From NCBI RefSeq assembly GCF_002160985.1, contig NZ_NFLQ01000013.1, positions 43,104-107,103 of the forward strand: 64,000 bases of DNA, in the 5' to 3' direction. Origin of the DNA: Lachnoclostridium sp. An118 (GTDB lineage: Bacteria > Bacillota > Clostridia > Lachnospirales > Lachnospiraceae). The notes beneath the pieces are model-generated. The model was not told where the DNA came from and made no database searches. It saw only the letters and a program-made list of their open reading frames with translations. The translations under genes were made by a program, and so were the position numbers. This document shows positions 37,542-47,136 of the stretch, piece after piece. Numbering within the stretch: position 1 is the first letter of the stretch; each line of letters opens with the position of its first letter.

Positions 37542-37570
37542 TTCTGATACACTGCCTTTTCTTTTATACT
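37542..37570 (+). promoter_or_regulatory. Promoter of the interrupted flavodoxin gene
   Basis: TTCTGA (37542-37547), 17-base spacer, TATACT (37565-37570), then a leader with CTGTAAAAG. The ~100 bases before it are GC-rich with a CGGAGCGCTCCG palindrome and no gene. Confidence 0.45.
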
Positions 37571-37620
37571 GGAGCTGTAAAAGAAAAGACAGTTTTTCTA
37601 TATTGGAAAGGAAGATTTCT

Positions 37621-38073
37621 ATGACATCCAAGAAAAAATATGCAGCTCTGTTCCTGACCGCTGCCCTGGCGGCCTCACTCACCGCATGCGGGGCAGGGGA
37701 AAATCCAGACTCCGGCAGCGCAGGAGAGAACACAGATTCCGGCAGCAGGATACTCATTGCCTACTTTACGGCTGCTGAGAACAGCGGTGTGGACGCGGAG
37801 GCCTCCGCGAGCTATTCCGATGTGGACGGGGAGGCCAAGGGAAGGATGCAGGCCTTAGCCGAGATGATCCAGGCACAGACCGGAGGAGACCTGTTCTCTA
37901 TCCAGACTGAGGAGGTGTACCCGGCGGACGGAGGCGACCTCATCGACTATGCGGCGGATGAGCAGGATGAGGACGCCAGGCCCGAGCTCTCCACACACAT
38001 CGAAAGCCTGGATGACTACGACACCATTTTTGTCGGATATCCTAATCTGGAGCAGGGTTTTGCCCGTGTATAG
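37621..38073 (+). pseudogene. 5' half of a flavodoxin-like lipoprotein, interrupted at the flavin loop
   Basis: The first ~22 residues form a lipoprotein signal with lipobox LTACG, followed by an acidic linker and a flavodoxin domain: LIAYFTAAEN, AEMIQAQTGGDLFSIQTEEVYP, DYDTIFVGYP. At 38042 the normal continuation (IWWGEAAWPVDSF) is replaced by NLEQGFARV and a stop. The missing 3' half occurs, in the same GC-rich style, at 47141 and 53071. This is therefore the left part of a gene split by the island. Confidence 0.8.
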
Positions 38074-38145
38074 AGTGTATAGCGTTTGAAAAATGAGGTA
38101 GAAAACTACGCTATACACAAATAGAAAGACATACTGTGTATAGCG
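38066..38145. repeat. Cluster of 10-base GTGTATAGCG motifs at the left island edge
   Basis: GTGTATAGAG (38066), GTGTATAGCG (38075), its inverse CGCTATACAC (38109) and GTGTATAGCG again (38136) within 80 bases, directly after the break in the flavodoxin gene and before the AT-rich flavodoxin. They may be recombinase arm sites or operators. Confidence 0.6.
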
Positions 38146-38184
38146 ATGATATAGATCAAGAAAGAGTGAAAGGAGACTCTAAGC

Positions 38185-38856
38185 ATGAAAACGAGATTAT
38201 TATCATTACTTATTGCAGGTGTTATGACAGCAGGTTTGCTGAGTGGATGTGGTGCTTCAGAAGATACTCAGGATCAGAGTGACAGTACGGCACAGTCCGA
38301 TCAGTCTGCAGATGAAACAAGTTCAGATACAGAAGCGAATACGGAGAATACGTCAGACGGCGTTGCATCAGATGGGAAAACGCTGGTGGTTTACTATTCC
38401 GCAACAGGAAATACCGAAGCAGTGGCAAATTACATTGCAGATGCCACAGGAGGAGATTTATTTGAACTGGAGCCGATAGAACCTTATACAGATGAGGATC
38501 TGAATTATAATGATGAGAACAGTCGTGTATCTCAGGAATATGCAGATGAAAGCCTGAGAGATGTGGAACTGGTTTCTGCGACGGTAGAGGGATTTGATGA
38601 GTACGAAAATATTTTTGTGGGTTATCCTATCTGGTGGCAAGTAGCTGCATGGCCGGTAAATCAGTTTATTGAGAATAATGATTTTACTGGAAAAACTGTA
38701 ATTCCATTCTGTACATCGGCGTCTTCTGGAATAGGAGATAGCGGACAACTGTTGGAGGAAATGGCAGGAACGGGCAACTGGTTAGAAGGTGTGAGATTCC
38801 GGTCAAGCGCTTCTGAAGAGGATGTTGTAGTTTGGGTAGATAGTTTAGGATTGTAA
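38185..38856 (+). CDS. Flavodoxin-like lipoprotein, complete AT-rich copy
   Basis: Protein of 223 residues: signal peptide with lipobox LLSGCG, a Ser/Thr/Gln-rich linker (26-64), then a flavodoxin domain. FMN loop is YYSATGNTEAVA, the second loop is FVGYPIWWQVAAWPVNQF and the end is VVVWVDSLGL. It is an outer-face electron carrier or flavin reductase. AAAGGAG precedes the ATG and a strong terminator follows. Codon use is AT-rich, unlike the interrupted copy 110 bases upstream, so it looks like an imported replacement. Confidence 0.88.
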   Translation: MKTRLLSLLIAGVMTAGLLSGCGASEDTQDQSDSTAQSDQSADETSSDTEANTENTSDGVASDGKTLVVYYSATGNTEAVANYIADATGGDLFELEPIEPYTDEDLNYNDENSRVSQEYADESLRDVELVSATVEGFDEYENIFVGYPIWWQVAAWPVNQFIENNDFTGKTVIPFCTSASSGIGDSGQLLEEMAGTGNWLEGVRFRSSASEEDVVVWVDSLGL

Positions 38857-38873
38857 TTAAATATTCGTTTTTT

Positions 38874-38917
38874 AAAGGCATGATCTGAGAGAAGGTCATG
38901 CCTTTCTGGATTTTTTT
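38874..38917 (+). terminator. Terminator after the AT-rich flavodoxin
   Basis: Ten-base stem AAAGGCATGA/TCATGCCTTT (38874-38883 with 38896-38905), followed by T7 at 38911. Confidence 0.8.
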
Positions 38918-38971
38918 AATTTTGACCAGTAAGTAGTTTGCAAGATTATCTATTTCAATTAAGCAGAAAAA

Positions 38972-38980
38972 TGATATACT
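38972..38980 (+). promoter_or_regulatory. Extended -10 promoter of the nuclease-NTPase gene
   Basis: TGATATACT: an extended TGN followed by TATACT, 27 bases before the chosen ATG. No good -35; TTTCAA at 38953 is the closest. Confidence 0.5.
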
Positions 38981-39007
38981 TTAATAAAAAGTATGGAGTC
39001 TAAATAC

Positions 39008-42000
39008 ATGATTTATACAGATAAAACAAAGCCAGGAATGGGTGATCCTTATTGGTATGAATGGTCCGTAGGACAACAGTATATTATTGATATGCTTAAT
39101 CCAGATAATAAGATTTTGTATGTAGAACTGCAGGCAAATGTTCAACTTGGATTAGATGATGTAGTTGTTACATATGAGAATGGTAAAAAACTATTTGTTC
39201 AAGTCAAGCACACTCGAACAGAGAATACGCTTACTTTTGGAGATCTTGTTTCGGTTAATCAAGATAAAGAAGAAACTAGCAAATATTCTCTTTTGGGTGA
39301 ACTTGCAAAATCTTGGAATGATGAAAAAAATAATTATCAAGATGCAAAGATTCTTTTATTTACAAATAGAAAAAAAGGAACGCGTCCTGCGTCTGCTGGG
39401 GAAAATAGATGTATTAAACGTCCTGCATTAAAGAAATTTTTAGAGTCTTTACATGAGCAACTACTTAGTATTAAAAGCTTTGAGGAATTAAAATTTCCAG
39501 GCTATGAAGATGCTTGGGAAGAATGGAAGAATCAGTTGATTTGTATCGAAGATGATAAAGATAAATTAGCCTTTTTGAAAAATCTTCATATTAAAACTGA
39601 TCAAATGGGGTTGGAAGAAATAGAAAAAGATTTACTAAAGCGTTTAGAGGTAACTTTTAATGTTAATGGCGCTATTGCGCAAATTTTGCTAACAAGGTTG
39701 GATCATGCATTAAGAGAGTGGACTTCATCTATAAGAAAAGGTACAAGAATTACAGGGGAAGATGTATATAACAAGCTTTCACTGTCTGAGAATTATAGTA
39801 CTTATAATCATGATCTTATTCCAGCTGATCCGTTTTTTGAAAGTCGCAATGGCTTAGTAAATGAAATTGAGGGGGAGATACTGGAAGGGAACAGCAAGGT
39901 GCTTTTCTTGTCAGGGATTCCTGGAACAGGAAAAACAAACATTATCAGTAAAATATGCAATAAACGTTCAAGTGTTGTAGATATAAGGTATTATGCATAT
40001 GAGCCAATTAATCCAGCTAAAGAATATTTGCCGATGGATGTTTCACAGCGTGTCAACATAGTAAACTTTTGGAATGAACTATTTAATCAGCTTAGAAAAG
40101 TATTAAAAGGCAGTTTGCTAAAATATCATGTTCCTGTAGTAAATGATTTAATGGATACAGAAGAACTACGAAATAAATTTTTTGAAATAGCATCAGCATA
40201 TGCTTCCGACTGTGGACGAACTTTTGTAATTGCGATTGACGGAATTGATCATGCAGCAAGGGCAGGGGTTTATGAAGATACTTTTTTGCCAACATTGCCC
40301 AATCCTGAATATATGCCTGCAAATGTTAAAATTATTCTTGCTGGCCAACCAAAAGAAAGTTATCCCAATTATCCTTCTTGGCTATTTTATGATTCTATTT
40401 ATGTTAAGCAGATAGAAGCTCCGCAATTGAGTGGGAAAGATATAATGTCATTGGTTGAGGATAAGTTCCCAGGGCATACAAGGGAACAAAATTTCCAAAT
40501 GACCGAGTTGATAGAGAAGTACGCAGAAGGAAACACTTTAGCTGCTATTTTTGCGACTCATGAAGCTGTGAAACAGCCTAATTTGATTCTCTTGGAACAG
40601 AACCTCAAAAATAGAAAATTAAGTGGAAATATTCAAGAATATTATAAAGCTATATGGGATGAGGCAAAAAGTAGAATCTCATCTATTCCATTTATTGACT
40701 ATAAAATTGCCGGTGCGTTTGCTTTTTTTAATGAACCTATCACAGCTGAAAAATTGCATAATATATATGCAAAAGAGTCTGTGTCAATCTCTATATGGGA
40801 AAACGTCTTAAAAGCATTAAGTCCATTGCTTGAGGAGCACGATGGTAAGTATGTTATTTTACATAATGATGTGAGAGTATATCTTTCGGGAGTAATAGGT
40901 TTAGATACAGATCATGTAAAAGAAATTTACGGAAATTTAGTAGATTATTATTTGAAATTAGAACAAAAGAGCAGGGCTTATTACTATGATATTTTCAGAT
41001 TTCTAAAAGGAGCTGGACGTGAGGACGAATTCGAAAAGGTATATTCAGCGGATTTTATAATTGAAGCATATGTAAATGGAGTGGAAACTAGTGAATTAAG
41101 AGAACTATCAGCAGAAATATTAAAAAATATAATTTCAAAGAAAAAAATAAATTGGGATCAGATGCGAACATTGGCAATTGGGTATATGACAATTGACCAA
41201 ATAGAAAAAAGCCAATATGAGATAGAGGATTGTGATTTTCGGAGAACTGTACATGTAATGGACATCCATCCATATGAATGTTTTGTGGAGCCGGTAACAT
41301 CATGGAATATTGATATATTAAGTAATGTTTTGACTGTGATAAAATCGTTATATTTGAATAATGAGTGTCAAAGGGCTATTGGTTTATTTTGTCGTTGGTT
41401 TTCAGGAACTAATATTACACAAATATGGACAATCATTAAGTATGCTCAGGAAGAGGAGGATTTTCTTTCTCCAAAATTGAAAAAATTTGCGGTAGATTTT
41501 GGGGAGTGTATTGGTTTATCTGGAGCGTTGGATATCATGAAAGGAAGCAGATTGTTGGCAAAAGATAATAGTCCTTTTGTCTATAACCTTGTTGAAGCTA
41601 TATTAAAGTATGCGTTCCAGCATTTGCGCGGTAAGAAATTAGTAAATGTATTAGGAACGTTAGAAATAATTTATATTAATCCACTAGTTGAAGGAATAAA
41701 GAAACTCTTAGATGAAAACAGATATTCTGATATTCATTATATAGAGAGAACTGTTTATAAAAGACTATTTGATAGTAGTATGGGTATCTTAATAGATACT
41801 TTTATGCAGATAATATCTAGCAGAATTTATTGGTCAGCAGAGGATACAGATAAACTATGGGATTCGATTAAAAAAGTTGAACTGCCGGATGAAACGATTG
41901 AAAATCTTATGACCTATTATAGTATGTATGCAATTGTAGCGGCATATTTACAAGAGGGAGTATCAAGAACAGAAATTGCTTCTGTAATAACAGATAGATA

Positions 42001-44893
42001 TATGGCGAATCATTCTTATCAGAAGAGAGCATATTTTGGTGTGTATTTTAATAATATGTGCTTTTTAGGCAAATGGTTAAAGAAAAAGCATTCAAATCAA
42101 GAACTGTTAGAAGATCCTCGCGAATTAAGGCAACTTATGAGTGCATTGTTTTTGAAAACATGGCATCCAAATGACAGGGATTTCGAGACAATGTATTTAA
42201 GAGCCTATATTCTTAAAGCTTACATTATCCTTTCTTCCAAGGGCGGTATGCAGTATAAGAAGGTCGTAGATGAAATATGCATACAGATATTTTCTACTAA
42301 TCCAGTTAATCAATTGCTTGAGGCGGGGATATTTTATTATCAAAACGATAAAGAACGCATACAGATGTGGTTTGATGATTGGTTGAAAGAAAATGGAAAA
42401 GTCTGGACTGAGAGTTTGAGTGAAAGAAATAGAATAATCCAATCATTTATTCGGGTAAAAGAGAAATATGATACAGAAGATGTAATTGATGTATCTGAAG
42501 CGTTAGAAAAGGCTCAATGGTCAGTCATTGGATATGTGTCTCATAAAGAATATTCTGGAGATGATATGCTACAGTGGTATAGTAGGTTAGTTGAATATGA
42601 TGATAGTTATATATTTAAGTATGCTGAGACAATAAAAGAAATTTCAGATAAGATGGAAGAAATAGGGGATAATCGTCTTGAATATAGACTTAATTGCAAA
42701 ATCTATTCGGATTTATTTGGATGTGGAATCCTTAAAATCAAAGATATATTACAAAATCAGCATTATTTATCACAAACATTTTCAACACCCTCTTATTTTG
42801 TAGAGGGACTTATAGGATATTTAAAAAAAGCGCATTTAGACGAGAGTGAATTAATTGAGATATGGGCAATTGGAATGGGGTTATTGGATTGGAGAAATGA
42901 GGATAACCATGATACAATTCATTCTTTGCAAAGAGCAATTGAAATCTGTGCAGAAAGTAACGGAATTTATACAATTTATGATCAGTTAAAATATTATGGT
43001 GCCGCATATATTGATTTGATTGGTGATCCCGTAAAGTATATAATCCCAGATCGGTGGTGTGATGGAAAAGTCTGCAAAAGTACAAAAATAGTTTCAGAGG
43101 CTGATATTGTAGCTTATATGGAAGACAATAATAATTCGTTGAGCCAGTCTGAACTAAAAGAAAATGTAGAATTATTGAAAAGCGAGGGAGCTATACATGA
43201 CAAAGTATTAGAGAATTTATTGAAATTTGAATTTGAAAAAGAATCATATAGTATACAACATAATTCTCTTATTGAATACCTGATGGAGGTTGTTGGAGAG
43301 GACACCTCTGATCAGATCATAAAAGCGTATTTGGAAAATGTATTGCAGAAAGAACATAGATATTTTGAGTATGATTTGCCAGAACTTGTTAAATGGAAGA
43401 TTTTCCAAAAAGGGGAAGACTATTGCAAGTCTGGTTTAGATGACATTATTTGTATGCAAAGAAGTTGGATGACTGCAGCAGGACACTTTGAGGAGCCAGA
43501 ATTATCGGAAAACTATAATTTTTGTAGTTTGATTGATTGGAAGAAATCTACTAGCATAGGGACATTATTTTACCAAATTCTGAAAAATATAATCTTATCT
43601 GAGGATGCAGATGCTGTGCGAGTTGCTTTGACAGGATTATATGCATTAATAAAGAACAACAATCTATATATTGAAAATATAGAAATAGATTGGAATCAAT
43701 ATCATTATCGCGCGAAAGAATGGTTAATGATGCTATATGAATTATTATGGCACGAGGACGTTAAAAGCAAGCCTATACTTCAAAAAATTATAGCTTTACA
43801 TAGGGCGGATGAAGATTTTAATGTAGCTCTTTATGCCAATTTATTATTTGAAAATATGTGTCCGGAGCTATTTTCGGGGTATATAAAAAAGACACAGCAA
43901 TACTTCGGCGATATTCCGGCTTATGGATTAAAACGTTTGATTAAAACCAAACGAAATACAACCTGGATTAATGGTTCGGATTGCGTTATGGAGATGAAAG
44001 AGCTTATTGAAAACAAATTGAATGTAAATTTAGATGATGTTGAAAAAAGAACAGCGGATTATTCACATACGATTTCGGATATTCAAGGACTCATTAAATT
44101 AAATCGGCCATCTTTAAGTTACAAAATCGTTGTTGATAAAGTTAATAGAGCATTCCTAAGGGTATTATATAAAGATTGGGTTGCTGGTAGGTGGGATTAT
44201 GAAGAGATGACAATTGCAAGGACAATTTTATCTGCTTCTGAGCCATTTATTATGTTAGTGACACCAATGCATTGGAATTATAATAATGGGGCATTAATAG
44301 ACAATGTTGAAAAATTTCCAGAAATTAGCAAGTCGAGCCAAATTAAGAGTATCAAAGAAATCTTGAATACCGGATTGGCAGAGGATGAAATACTACTTGG
44401 TGGATGTGTGGTTGATTATACCTATAAGAAAGAGATTTTGGGGTACTTGCTTTCCTATTGGAATATACCTGGAATGAAACCAGAATATGCTGCATACTCA
44501 TATGAAAGAAACTCCCGAATGTTTTTGCAATGCCGATATGATTTTATCGAAGATACACATTTCAATATTACCTTGCATCATAACGGAATAGAAAGCTTTA
44601 AACAGAGCAACATTGTCTGTGGATTTAGCAAAAAGGCACTTGAATTTTTTGAATGGCAAGTTGAAGTATGCTATGATGGATTAAAAGTGATAGATAATAA
44701 AGGAAAAATAATTGGACGATTTGAAACTTATTATGGAAATAGGGGAAGTATCGGAAACCGCTATCATAGCAACCAGCCATATTTGCAACGATGGATTATA
44801 TATAAAAAAGAGTTGGAAAAAACCTTATATCAAGTTGGTGTACCAAATTTAATAAATGATGTGGCAGATATAGTGATTAAGGAATTTGATTAG
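39008..44893 (+). CDS. Giant nuclease-STAND NTPase, Avs-like anti-phage protein
   Basis: About 1961 residues. Numbers below count from an in-frame ATG at 38993; ATG 39008 is preferred because GGAG lies nine bases upstream. The N-terminal ~220 residues look like a PD-(D/E)XK nuclease of the Cap4/DUF4297 kind: PYWYEWSVGQQY, Glu45, Asp55-Asp56 in LGLDDVVV and Gln70-Val-Lys72 in FVQVKHT. A STAND/AAA NTPase follows with Walker A GIPGTGKT (308-315) and Walker B VIAIDGIDH (Asp416, Asp419). The last ~1300 residues are helical, TPR-like, without recognised motifs. This nuclease-NTPase-long sensor plan is that of Avs/NLR-like proteins that sense phage proteins and then cut DNA. Strongly AT-rich, single gene. 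No other subfamily marker was seen. Confidence 0.75.
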   Translation: MIYTDKTKPGMGDPYWYEWSVGQQYIIDMLNPDNKILYVELQANVQLGLDDVVVTYENGKKLFVQVKHTRTENTLTFGDLVSVNQDKEETSKYSLLGELAKSWNDEKNNYQDAKILLFTNRKKGTRPASAGENRCIKRPALKKFLESLHEQLLSIKSFEELKFPGYEDAWEEWKNQLICIEDDKDKLAFLKNLHIKTDQMGLEEIEKDLLKRLEVTFNVNGAIAQILLTRLDHALREWTSSIRKGTRITGEDVYNKLSLSENYSTYNHDLIPADPFFESRNGLVNEIEGEILEGNSKVLFLSGIPGTGKTNIISKICNKRSSVVDIRYYAYEPINPAKEYLPMDVSQRVNIVNFWNELFNQLRKVLKGSLLKYHVPVVNDLMDTEELRNKFFEIASAYASDCGRTFVIAIDGIDHAARAGVYEDTFLPTLPNPEYMPANVKIILAGQPKESYPNYPSWLFYDSIYVKQIEAPQLSGKDIMSLVEDKFPGHTREQNFQMTELIEKYAEGNTLAAIFATHEAVKQPNLILLEQNLKNRKLSGNIQEYYKAIWDEAKSRISSIPFIDYKIAGAFAFFNEPITAEKLHNIYAKESVSISIWENVLKALSPLLEEHDGKYVILHNDVRVYLSGVIGLDTDHVKEIYGNLVDYYLKLEQKSRAYYYDIFRFLKGAGREDEFEKVYSADFIIEAYVNGVETSELRELSAEILKNIISKKKINWDQMRTLAIGYMTIDQIEKSQYEIEDCDFRRTVHVMDIHPYECFVEPVTSWNIDILSNVLTVIKSLYLNNECQRAIGLFCRWFSGTNITQIWTIIKYAQEEEDFLSPKLKKFAVDFGECIGLSGALDIMKGSRLLAKDNSPFVYNLVEAILKYAFQHLRGKKLVNVLGTLEIIYINPLVEGIKKLLDENRYSDIHYIERTVYKRLFDSSMGILIDTFMQIISSRIYWSAEDTDKLWDSIKKVELPDETIENLMTYYSMYAIVAAYLQEGVSRTEIASVITDRYMANHSYQKRAYFGVYFNNMCFLGKWLKKKHSNQELLEDPRELRQLMSALFLKTWHPNDRDFETMYLRAYILKAYIILSSKGGMQYKKVVDEICIQIFSTNPVNQLLEAGIFYYQNDKERIQMWFDDWLKENGKVWTESLSERNRIIQSFIRVKEKYDTEDVIDVSEALEKAQWSVIGYVSHKEYSGDDMLQWYSRLVEYDDSYIFKYAETIKEISDKMEEIGDNRLEYRLNCKIYSDLFGCGILKIKDILQNQHYLSQTFSTPSYFVEGLIGYLKKAHLDESELIEIWAIGMGLLDWRNEDNHDTIHSLQRAIEICAESNGIYTIYDQLKYYGAAYIDLIGDPVKYIIPDRWCDGKVCKSTKIVSEADIVAYMEDNNNSLSQSELKENVELLKSEGAIHDKVLENLLKFEFEKESYSIQHNSLIEYLMEVVGEDTSDQIIKAYLENVLQKEHRYFEYDLPELVKWKIFQKGEDYCKSGLDDIICMQRSWMTAAGHFEEPELSENYNFCSLIDWKKSTSIGTLFYQILKNIILSEDADAVRVALTGLYALIKNNNLYIENIEIDWNQYHYRAKEWLMMLYELLWHEDVKSKPILQKIIALHRADEDFNVALYANLLFENMCPELFSGYIKKTQQYFGDIPAYGLKRLIKTKRNTTWINGSDCVMEMKELIENKLNVNLDDVEKRTADYSHTISDIQGLIKLNRPSLSYKIVVDKVNRAFLRVLYKDWVAGRWDYEEMTIARTILSASEPFIMLVTPMHWNYNNGALIDNVEKFPEISKSSQIKSIKEILNTGLAEDEILLGGCVVDYTYKKEILGYLLSYWNIPGMKPEYAAYSYERNSRMFLQCRYDFIEDTHFNITLHHNGIESFKQSNIVCGFSKKALEFFEWQVEVCYDGLKVIDNKGKIIGRFETYYGNRGSIGNRYHSNQPYLQRWIIYKKELEKTLYQVGVPNLINDVADIVIKEFD

Positions 44894-44981
44894 GGATATA
44901 AGTATCAATATTACTGCCCTAGAAATCAGCGTTTTTGAGAGGATTGTCATATGGACAGTTATAAAACAATAAGAGGATATT

Positions 44982-45238
44982 ATGGTGAAATTTACACCTC
45001 TAATGGGCGCTAAAGTTCCAAAGGGACAAAATGGCACTTTGGATGGCACTTTAAATGACGCTTTGGAAGAAAAATATTATTTATAATAAAGAAAAATTCT
45101 CATATAACGCAGTCACAGATTGCCCTAATGCTTGATTGTTCCGAACGAAAAGTAAAACGTCTTATGAAAATGATGCAGGAAGATGGAATGATTGAATGTG
45201 TCGGTGGTTGTAGATCAGGACAATGGATTGTAAAATAG
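44982..45238 (+). pseudogene. C-terminal remnant of an AlbA_2/RecG-like ATP-binding protein
   Basis: Two out-of-frame pieces. The first, KVPKGQNGTLDGTLNDALEEKYYL, ends in stop codons. From 45104 the text ITQSQIALMLDCSERKVKRL continues to QWIVK and stops. The repeated NGTL motif followed by a winged helix is typical of the C-terminus of Schlafen-AlbA_2 regulators in Firmicutes. The N-terminal domain is absent. Confidence 0.5.
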
Positions 45239-45259
45239 GATTTTACTAAGAGAAAAGAT

Positions 45260-46665
45260 ATGAAGAAAAAACTTCCGCTTGAACAGGAAATCTATCTGCC
45301 GGAATATCTCAGCGGTACTGTTGCCAGATCTTTTGAAAAAGAAGTGGACCAGAGAATACTGTACTGGGATTTCAGCATAGCTCTTGATGAAAAGATTAAG
45401 ATGCAGATAGAATTACTTCTGAACGAGATTGTAAAATCAATAAAAAATCGAGAAGAGAGACGAAACAGGTACTTGCTTCCACTCAAGTGCCTGTTTTGCT
45501 ATGCTGAAAAAAGTGGATTGAAAGATATTATGAAGATGGAGAAGGCTCAGGAGCAGGAATACTCTTTCATGCTTAAGCGGCAATATGGCAATCCTTGTTC
45601 GAGTCCGAAAAAATTTATTCTATTTTGCCGCAAGTTGTTGTTTCTGGAATCTAAGAATATAAACTGGGAAGCTAATGTCTGGTTTACGGAAAGGCTGAAT
45701 ATTTCCTCAGAGAGATATAGCCGTAGTAATGCTGTTGAGAGTTTTTCCTTTTTAGACATTCATTTTTACGAGAATCGTCAGGGTCAGGGCTTGCAAAGAT
45801 ACCTGAAATATCTTTTGACAGTTACATCTTTAAATTTAGGAACCATCCGTATTCATCATACCTATATCAAAGAATTTTTAAGTTTTCTGGAAGACTGTGT
45901 GGAAAGGTCATAACAGATATTGATCGCAATTCCATGGAAGAATATTTAAAAAGCCTGTCCATGAGTCATATTACTGCTCAGAGTTATAATAATAAGCTGC
46001 AGGTCATTTCAATATTTTTACATTATTTGCAAGTGACAGATTATATTGAAGAGTTTTCAAATCCGATTCCACTGTATTATAAGAAGAGTTATCCGGGTGT
46101 AAATGAAATCGATAACCTGGATCAAAAACTTGATCTGCTGATAGCTCAGAATTCCCGGAGAATCTGCGGATTATGAGCCTCATCCTGCTTACTACAGGTA
46201 TAAAAAAGGGCCAACTGTTTCTTTTGAGAAATGCAGATTTTTACTATGAAGATGAAAATAGTTGGATGAAGGTACCGGATACCACCAGAAGTATACCAAT
46301 TCCGGATGTTTTGCATTGGCTTGTTCTGAGATTTTCGGATAGAAACCACATACCTGTGGAGAAAATCTGCTTTTCCTAAATAACGGCAAAAGGTTTACTG
46401 CTGAAGGATTTCAAAATGCGATTATGAAACAATGCAGTCCGATATTTTGATGGATGTGTATGTGTTTAAAGGTAATGGCTACCAAAAAGAAGTGTGTAAA
46501 GCATTTTATAGAAGTGGCACTTCGATTCAGGTAATTCGTGATTATATGGGTTATCAAACAGATGAAATTGTAAAGAAAAATATCGGATTGCTGGATGAAG
46601 AACTGGTGAAAAAGTCGATGGAGTTTTATGCAAAAATGGAAAGCAGCCTGGGAGAAAATTTAGTG
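45260..46665 (+). pseudogene. Large Tn554-TnpB-like tyrosine recombinase, multiply frameshifted
   Basis: Four consecutive open pieces (45260-45913, 45934-46176, 46173-46379, 46432-46665) read as one ~460-residue recombinase: an N-terminal unique region, a SAM-like core-binding part (MSHITAQSYNNKLQVISIFLHYLQ) and a catalytic part (TTGIKKGQLFLLRNADF, VLHWLVLRFSD, RSGTSIQVIRDYMGYQTDE). At the expected tyrosine the sequence reads KKNIGLL, so the nucleophile also seems lost. Frame breaks at about 45.91, 46.17 and 46.38-46.43 kb make it non-functional. Assignment rests on the linked tnpC. Confidence 0.6.
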
Positions 46666-47040
46666 ATGGCAAAATACGATAAGATGAATGAGGCTAATCG
46701 GCAGGAAAGCAGAAGAAAAATTGAACTTGCTGTAGAAGAAATACGCAGAGCTGCTTCGGAAGGTAAAGTGCTATCGGTGTCTGAACTTTCACAAAATACA
46801 GGGCTGTCCAGAGGTTTCTTTTACAAAAATGAACAAGTAAAGTCTGTGCTGGAGGAAGAGCGGGAAAAGATAGATCAGGGTAAATTGGCGCAGATTAAGC
46901 GGGAAGTTCGCGAGAAAAGCATGGAGAAACAGGTGGAAATCTATCAGAATGAGATAAAAAAGTTGTTAGAAGAAAATGAACGCTTGAAAAGAGAGAATAT
47001 AATGCTGACAAGAAAACTGGAAAGGCTGACAATGAAATAG
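46666..47040 (+). CDS. tnpC: TnpC-like accessory transposition protein (DUF6262)
   Basis: A protein of 124 residues, the same size as Tn554 TnpC (125). The N-terminal part KYDKMNEANRQESRRKIELAV is followed by a helix-turn-helix-like segment (LSVSELSQNTGLSRGFFYKN) and a long coiled coil (EIKKLLEENERLKRENIMLT). It is in frame with the end of the recombinase; GGGAG lies 11 bases before ATG 46666. In Tn554 this protein sets orientation and frequency of insertion. Intact although the recombinase is not. Confidence 0.65.
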   Translation: MAKYDKMNEANRQESRRKIELAVEEIRRAASEGKVLSVSELSQNTGLSRGFFYKNEQVKSVLEEEREKIDQGKLAQIKREVREKSMEKQVEIYQNEIKKLLEENERLKRENIMLTRKLERLTMK

Positions 47041-47092
47041 GAGATCAGATTATAAGAAAGCATGAGAATGCTGAAAAAGTGTGTATTGTGTT

Positions 47093-47117
47093 AAAATGCT
47101 AAAAATAGGCATTTTTT
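47093..47117 (+). terminator. Terminator after tnpC
   Basis: Stem AAAATGC/GCATTTT (47093-47099 with 47109-47115) ending in T6. It is about 20 bases before the flavodoxin repeat. Confidence 0.6.
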
Positions 47118-47136
47118 ATAAATCAACCGGTTTTAT

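Noticed and set aside
38066..38145. CRISPR-like array from the repeated 10-mers
   Set aside because: Repeats are only ten bases, irregularly spaced, and one is inverted; no cas genes occur in the window.
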